64,000 nt of DNA from NCBI RefSeq assembly GCF_009849585.1, contig NZ_VCRN01000003.1, positions 186,001 to 250,000 of the forward strand. The letters run 5' to 3'. The notes below the pieces were generated by a model. It did no database searches and was not told the DNA's origin. It worked only from the letters and a program-made list of their open reading frames with translations. Of this stretch, positions 60,344 through 64,000 are shown one piece after another; position 1 is the stretch's first letter; each line of letters starts with the position of its first letter. A program made the position numbers and the translations under genes. Origin of the DNA: Bacillus sp. ZZV12-4809. GTDB lineage: Bacteria > Bacillota > Bacilli > Bacillales > Cytobacillaceae.

Positions 60344-61135
60344 TTATGTATAGACTTTCACCCATTTTAGCCCATTAAACTTGATTTCCTCTTCCGGCCA
60401 ATTCTCCGGCATATCCGCATCAGTAATAACAAAATCAATAGCTGAAAAAGGGCTGATATGGAAAAATGCCCTTTGGTTCAGTTTTGAGGAATCGGCTGCC
60501 ACATAAACCTGTTTAGATCTTTTAATCATAATGGAGGAGGCGGCGGCTTCATCCATATTATAATCGCATATTCCTTCGAGGTTCATTCCTCCACAAGAGA
60601 TAAAGGCCTTATCAAAGAAAAAGTGTCCCAGCATCTGGTTAGTTAATGAACCTGATGTGGAGCGCTGCAGAGGATTGACTGTCCCGCCGATCAGAATGAC
60701 CTTGCCATTGAACAATTGATTTTCCATTCTTGTATTTAAAATGTCTGCGGCGGCCAGGGAATTAGTTACGATCGTCACGTTCTCAACATTTTCAATCGAA
60801 TCAGCTATATGAAGAGTTGTGGACCCGACATCCAAAACGATTGTTTCTCCATCGGAAATAAAGCCTGCGGCAGCTTGACCAATTTTCTTTTTAATGGGAA
60901 GGCTTTTACCAATCCTTTTATTTAGTTGCTGCTCCTTCTCTAAGCCAAAATAGCATATGGCGCCTCCATGGATTCTTCGTAATTTGTTTCTCCTCTCAAG
61001 CCGTCTCAGATCATTCCGGATGGTTTCCGGCGTTACACTTAATTTTTTGGAGAGATCCGCTACACTTACTTTATTTTTTATTTCTAATTCCCTGATAATC
61101 CTCCTGTGCCTTTCCGCAACCAATCCTTTTTTCAT
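60344..61135 (-). CDS. DeoR-family regulator
   Basis: A 263-residue repressor with HTH (VSVADLSKKLSVTPETIRNDLRRLE) and DeoRC sugar-phosphate sensor (DGETIVLDVGSTTLHIAD, KAFISCGGMNLEG). Divergent from two metallophosphoesterase genes, which it most likely controls in response to a phosphorylated sugar or polyol. Confidence 0.9.
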   Translation of the reverse strand: MKKGLVAERHRRIIRELEIKNKVSVADLSKKLSVTPETIRNDLRRLERRNKLRRIHGGAICYFGLEKEQQLNKRIGKSLPIKKKIGQAAAGFISDGETIVLDVGSTTLHIADSIENVENVTIVTNSLAAADILNTRMENQLFNGKVILIGGTVNPLQRSTSGSLTNQMLGHFFFDKAFISCGGMNLEGICDYNMDEAAASSIMIKRSKQVYVAADSSKLNQRAFFHISPFSAIDFVITDADMPENWPEEEIKFNGLKWVKVYT

Positions 61136-61452
61136 TAATTACAACCCCCGCTTTCATGTTATGGATAAGTATAGGGCTTGAGTTTTAAAAATTGAGGTCA
61201 AGAATATTAATTTGTTTAAAAGTTTAAAAACAGAAAGGTAAACAAAAGAATACAAAGAGAGAAAAGTCCCGAATTTCCTTCTTCCTTCCTATTAACCTCC
61301 GATGATCATGGAAATCCTTTTTTTTGTTTCTCTTTTTGTCTTTGTTTTCTTTACTAAACAATCTATTGAAATTAATACTTCTTTAATAGACTTACTCTAG
61401 AATTTTAGGTGCAGGGGAAATTATTATTTATTAATTCATGGAGGTAAGACTG
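61136..61452. promoter_or_regulatory. Divergent control region (DeoR / phosphoesterases)
   Basis: Strikingly purine/pyrimidine-skewed: AAACAAAAGAATACAAAGAG at ~61241 and, inverted, CTTTTTGTCTTTGTTTTCTT at ~61331. These AAACAAAG-type blocks are possible DeoR sites. TAGACTTACTCTAGAAT at ~61387 may carry the promoter. No gene lies here. Confidence 0.35.
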
Positions 61453-62655
61453 ATGAAGAAAGAAAATGAAAATAAAGGGATGGACAGAAGAACATTTATT
61501 AAAGCAGGAGGAGCAGGGACTCTAGCTTTAACCATGGCAGCCGCAGGTTTACCAGGAGACTTATTCGAAAGTAAGGTCCAAGCGGAAGAGATCAGTGAAA
61601 AGCTGGAAGGGCCGAGACTTTCCTTCAATTCTAATGGGAAATTTAAAATTGTTCAATTTAATGATACCCAGGATGATGAACGGATCGACATACGGACCAT
61701 ACAGCTGATGGAAAAGGTGTTGGATTCTGAGAAGCCTGATTTTGTCGTTTTAAATGGTGACAATATAGCAGGCGGCTGTGATACAGAATTAGAAATGAAA
61801 CAAGCCATGAATAATGTCGTCCAGCCAATGGAAAAAAGGGGAATCCGATGGGCGGCTACGTTTGGAAATCATGATGAGGACTCAACTCCAAAGAGCGGCA
61901 TGGATGAGAGCGATATGCTCAAGTTCTATATGAAATACAAGCATAATATGAACACTCCTGGACAAAAAGGTCTTACGGGAACAGGTAATATGAATCTATT
62001 AATCAAAAAATCCAGAGGAAATAAGGCAGCATTTAATCTATGGCTTTTAGACAGCGGCAGATATGCCCCTCAAACGATCGCAGGCCAGGATTTCAAAGGC
62101 TATCCAACATGGGATTGGCTGCGATTTAATCAGGTCAGTTGGTACTATGAAAGATCCAAAGCAATAGAAAAGCGGTATGGATATAAAGTGCCATCACTTG
62201 TATTCATTCATATTCCTCTATGGGAGCACCGTTTTATGTGGTGGGGCAGTGTGGATGGCAGAACACAGGCCGGGCATGATTTGGCTGTGGCCAGGCATCA
62301 AATCAATGGAGAGCGGAATGAAGATGAGTGCCCCGGCCCGATCAACAGCGGCTTGTTCACAGCCATGCTCGACAGAGGGGATGTTAAGGGAGTATTCTGC
62401 GGCCATGACCATATTAATACATATTGCGGTAACTACTATGGAATTCTGCTGGGATATGCCGGAAATACAGGTTTTGGCACTTACGGTCTTTCAGGCCCCG
62501 ACAGGAACAGACTTCGGGGAGCGAGAGTGTTTAATTTAGATGAAAATCATGAAGGTGTTTTAGCAGAGACGCATATGGTTTTTGCCAAAGACTTCGGTAT
62601 TGATTTAACAGCCAACGACCAGAGCATTGATCCGCTGCCGCTGGAAAAAGAATAG
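61453..62655 (+). CDS. Tat-exported metallophosphoesterase
   Basis: A 400-residue calcineurin-like phosphoesterase. It begins with a twin-arginine signal (MDRRTFIKAGG, then a hydrophobic stretch), so it is exported folded. Metal sites: QFNDTQDDERID, VVLNGDNIAGG, FGNHDED, and late HIP and FCGHDHIN. Export with two to three metals suggests a phosphodiesterase or phosphatase acting on outer substrates such as phospholipid head groups or teichoic acid. ATG 61453 follows GGAGGTAA. It is divergent from DeoR and followed by a second Tat phosphoesterase. Confidence 0.87.
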   Translation: MKKENENKGMDRRTFIKAGGAGTLALTMAAAGLPGDLFESKVQAEEISEKLEGPRLSFNSNGKFKIVQFNDTQDDERIDIRTIQLMEKVLDSEKPDFVVLNGDNIAGGCDTELEMKQAMNNVVQPMEKRGIRWAATFGNHDEDSTPKSGMDESDMLKFYMKYKHNMNTPGQKGLTGTGNMNLLIKKSRGNKAAFNLWLLDSGRYAPQTIAGQDFKGYPTWDWLRFNQVSWYYERSKAIEKRYGYKVPSLVFIHIPLWEHRFMWWGSVDGRTQAGHDLAVARHQINGERNEDECPGPINSGLFTAMLDRGDVKGVFCGHDHINTYCGNYYGILLGYAGNTGFGTYGLSGPDRNRLRGARVFNLDENHEGVLAETHMVFAKDFGIDLTANDQSIDPLPLEKE

Positions 62656-62733
62656 GCTAATGCAGGCCCACGATGTTAATAAGGGACGGTGTTAAGAGGA
62701 ATATGGATAAATTGGGGAAGGAATTTATTAATC

Positions 62734-64000
62734 ATGAATGATAATCGGACTGGACAAAGAGATGGAAATATATTTAAAAAGGAAATGGATCGCCGTGCCT
62801 TTTTGCAAAAAACTACCTTAGCTGCCAGTGCAACAATTGGATTATCTCTTGCTAACTCTCTTAATTTAATAACAGCAAGTGCCGCCTCTTCTGCTTCGAT
62901 TATGAATTCTGCTGGGAAACCGGATTTAGTTTTCCCGGTAATTAGTGACATTCATATACATAACAGCAGCAATAAAACACTCGAAAAGTTTATAACAACT
63001 TTAGAACAACTAAATAAGGCTGTTCCGAAGCAGGATGCGTTTTTGGTTGTGGGGGATTTAACAGATTATGGATATGAATCCGAATTCGATAAGTTTATGT
63101 CAGCTTATAATGCCCACAAACAGCCTGGTACCGTTTCCATGTTTGCCATCGGGAATCATGACTATTGGAATGGCTTATCAACAGCAGATGCACAAAAGCG
63201 ATTCCTAACAAAAACAGGCATGGAATCTATCTGCTATCACAAGGTAATCAAAGGCTGCCATTTTATCATTCTGGGAACAGAAGATGGATTAACAGAGGGC
63301 ACATTCTCCGTTGAACAAATTAATTGGCTGGGTGAGCAGCTGAAGATTGCACATGAAGATGATTGGAAAAAGCCAATTTTTGTCTTTCACCATCAGCCGA
63401 TTAAAGGGACGGTCTATGGGAGCGAATGGGGCTTTACTCAAAATAGAGACCTTTTTTACAACACTTTAAAGGAATATCCGCAAGTCATCTCATTTTCCGG
63501 TCATACGCACTATCCTCTTGATGACCCGAGAATCATTCACCAGAAGGATTTTACTTCAATTGGAACCTCAACTGGCGCCTATTTGTGGCTGGATGCCGGC
63601 AGAATTCAAGGGGAAGTGCCTGAGGGTGCAGATGTCCTGAATCAGGCATTAATTGTAGAAGTACATAATAAGGTGCTGATCAGGCGACACGATATTCATC
63701 ATAATGATTGGACAGGTGAGCCATTTGAAATAAACTATCCGGCAAATAAGCGGAAATTCTCTTACACAGAAGACAGGGATAAGCAGGCACCTTTTTTTAC
63801 AAAAGATGCGATGCTTTCCATTAATCATGGAATGACTTCAGCCACTGGCATAGCCATTATGTTTACTCAAGCCAAGGATGACCTGCTGGTTCATGACTAC
63901 AAGGTAGTGGCAAGACATGCAAATTCAGAGAAAGTTGTGAAGGAATTTCTTGCTTTCTCGGAATTCTATAAAGATCCTGTGCCAAACCCGTTGACGTTAA
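62734..64000 (+). CDS. Second Tat-exported metallophosphoesterase (partial, runs off the window)
   Basis: Frame open from ATG 62734 to the window end (422+ residues). Twin-arginine signal MDRRAFLQKTT at ~18, then hydrophobic Ala-Thr-rich stretch. Metal motifs: VISDIHIHN, VVGDLTDYGY, IGNHDYW, FHHQP, FSGHTHYP. Two such genes in tandem suggest stepwise breakdown of one extracellular phosphate compound, under the DeoR regulator. The ATG lies ~13 bases from GGAAGGA, a bit far; the 3' end is missing. Confidence 0.82.
   Translation, partial: MNDNRTGQRDGNIFKKEMDRRAFLQKTTLAASATIGLSLANSLNLITASAASSASIMNSAGKPDLVFPVISDIHIHNSSNKTLEKFITTLEQLNKAVPKQDAFLVVGDLTDYGYESEFDKFMSAYNAHKQPGTVSMFAIGNHDYWNGLSTADAQKRFLTKTGMESICYHKVIKGCHFIILGTEDGLTEGTFSVEQINWLGEQLKIAHEDDWKKPIFVFHHQPIKGTVYGSEWGFTQNRDLFYNTLKEYPQVISFSGHTHYPLDDPRIIHQKDFTSIGTSTGAYLWLDAGRIQGEVPEGADVLNQALIVEVHNKVLIRRHDIHHNDWTGEPFEINYPANKRKFSYTEDRDKQAPFFTKDAMLSINHGMTSATGIAIMFTQAKDDLLVHDYKVVARHANSEKVVKEFLAFSEFYKDPVPNPLTL

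Overview
The window looks like chromosome of an aerobic, spore-former-type member of the Bacillaceae (Bacillus/Cytobacillus/Mesobacillus-like). The evidence is low GC, strong AGGAGG-type ribosome binding sites with frequent TTG and GTG starts, and many Bacillus-typical families (YolD, YhbD with a bactofilin, CatD/CatE, YrhK, DUF2187, DUF1450, DUF2164, DUF3189, RsbR). I saw no rRNA, tRNA, CRISPR array, insertion sequence or prophage.

Layout. 1-9.7 kb: a c-di-AMP riboswitch and KtrA-type potassium-channel gating subunit; a 16-copy, 52-bp tandem repeat; a prolyl-4-hydroxylase-like enzyme; a cadC-cadA metal-efflux operon; a FUSC membrane protein; and a LexA-box-controlled YolD gene. 9.7-20 kb: YhbD/bactofilin, serA behind a ZTP riboswitch, an ECF-like sigma factor paired with a second ClpP, a GntR regulator divergent from brnQ, and a lipoprotein nucleosidase behind a guanine riboswitch. 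20-33 kb: a quinone/catechol stress cluster (HxlR, CatD, CatE, FMN reductase), a ZIP transporter, MOSC, YnfA, a LacI regulator and many small Bacillus proteins. 33-43 kb: an amine oxidase, a second prolyl hydroxylase, a MarR regulator, a LysR/YeiH pair and an MFS exporter. 43-48.3 kb: an arsenic island (Cys-rich MarR regulator, Cys-rich flavoprotein, ArsN1-type acetyltransferase, ArsR, ArsB, ArsC, HesB-like protein). 48.4-64 kb: RpiR/PLP enzyme, an MMPL/two-component operon, RsbR paralogue, and a DeoR regulator with two twin-arginine metallophosphoesterases; the last is cut by the window edge.

Main discovery. Two genes have an in-frame TGA exactly where their family has a conserved cysteine: cadA (first Cys of the N-terminal metal-binding GFTCxxC motif, codon 22) and the HesB-like gene that ends the ars operon (first HesB/IscA Cys, codon 32). 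In both, the frame continues as conserved protein. In both, a hairpin with a G in its apical loop sits at the spacing expected of a bacterial SECIS element. The simplest reading is that both are selenoproteins, so this strain uses selenocysteine in cadmium and arsenic detoxification. The Sec machinery (SelA, SelB, SelC, SelD) is not in this window and must be sought elsewhere.

Second theme. At least six intergenic spots carry degenerate tandem repeats of two or three sequence families, all with the same 52-bp period (about five helical turns). The family-2 arrays all lie in the same orientation. I cannot assign them a function.
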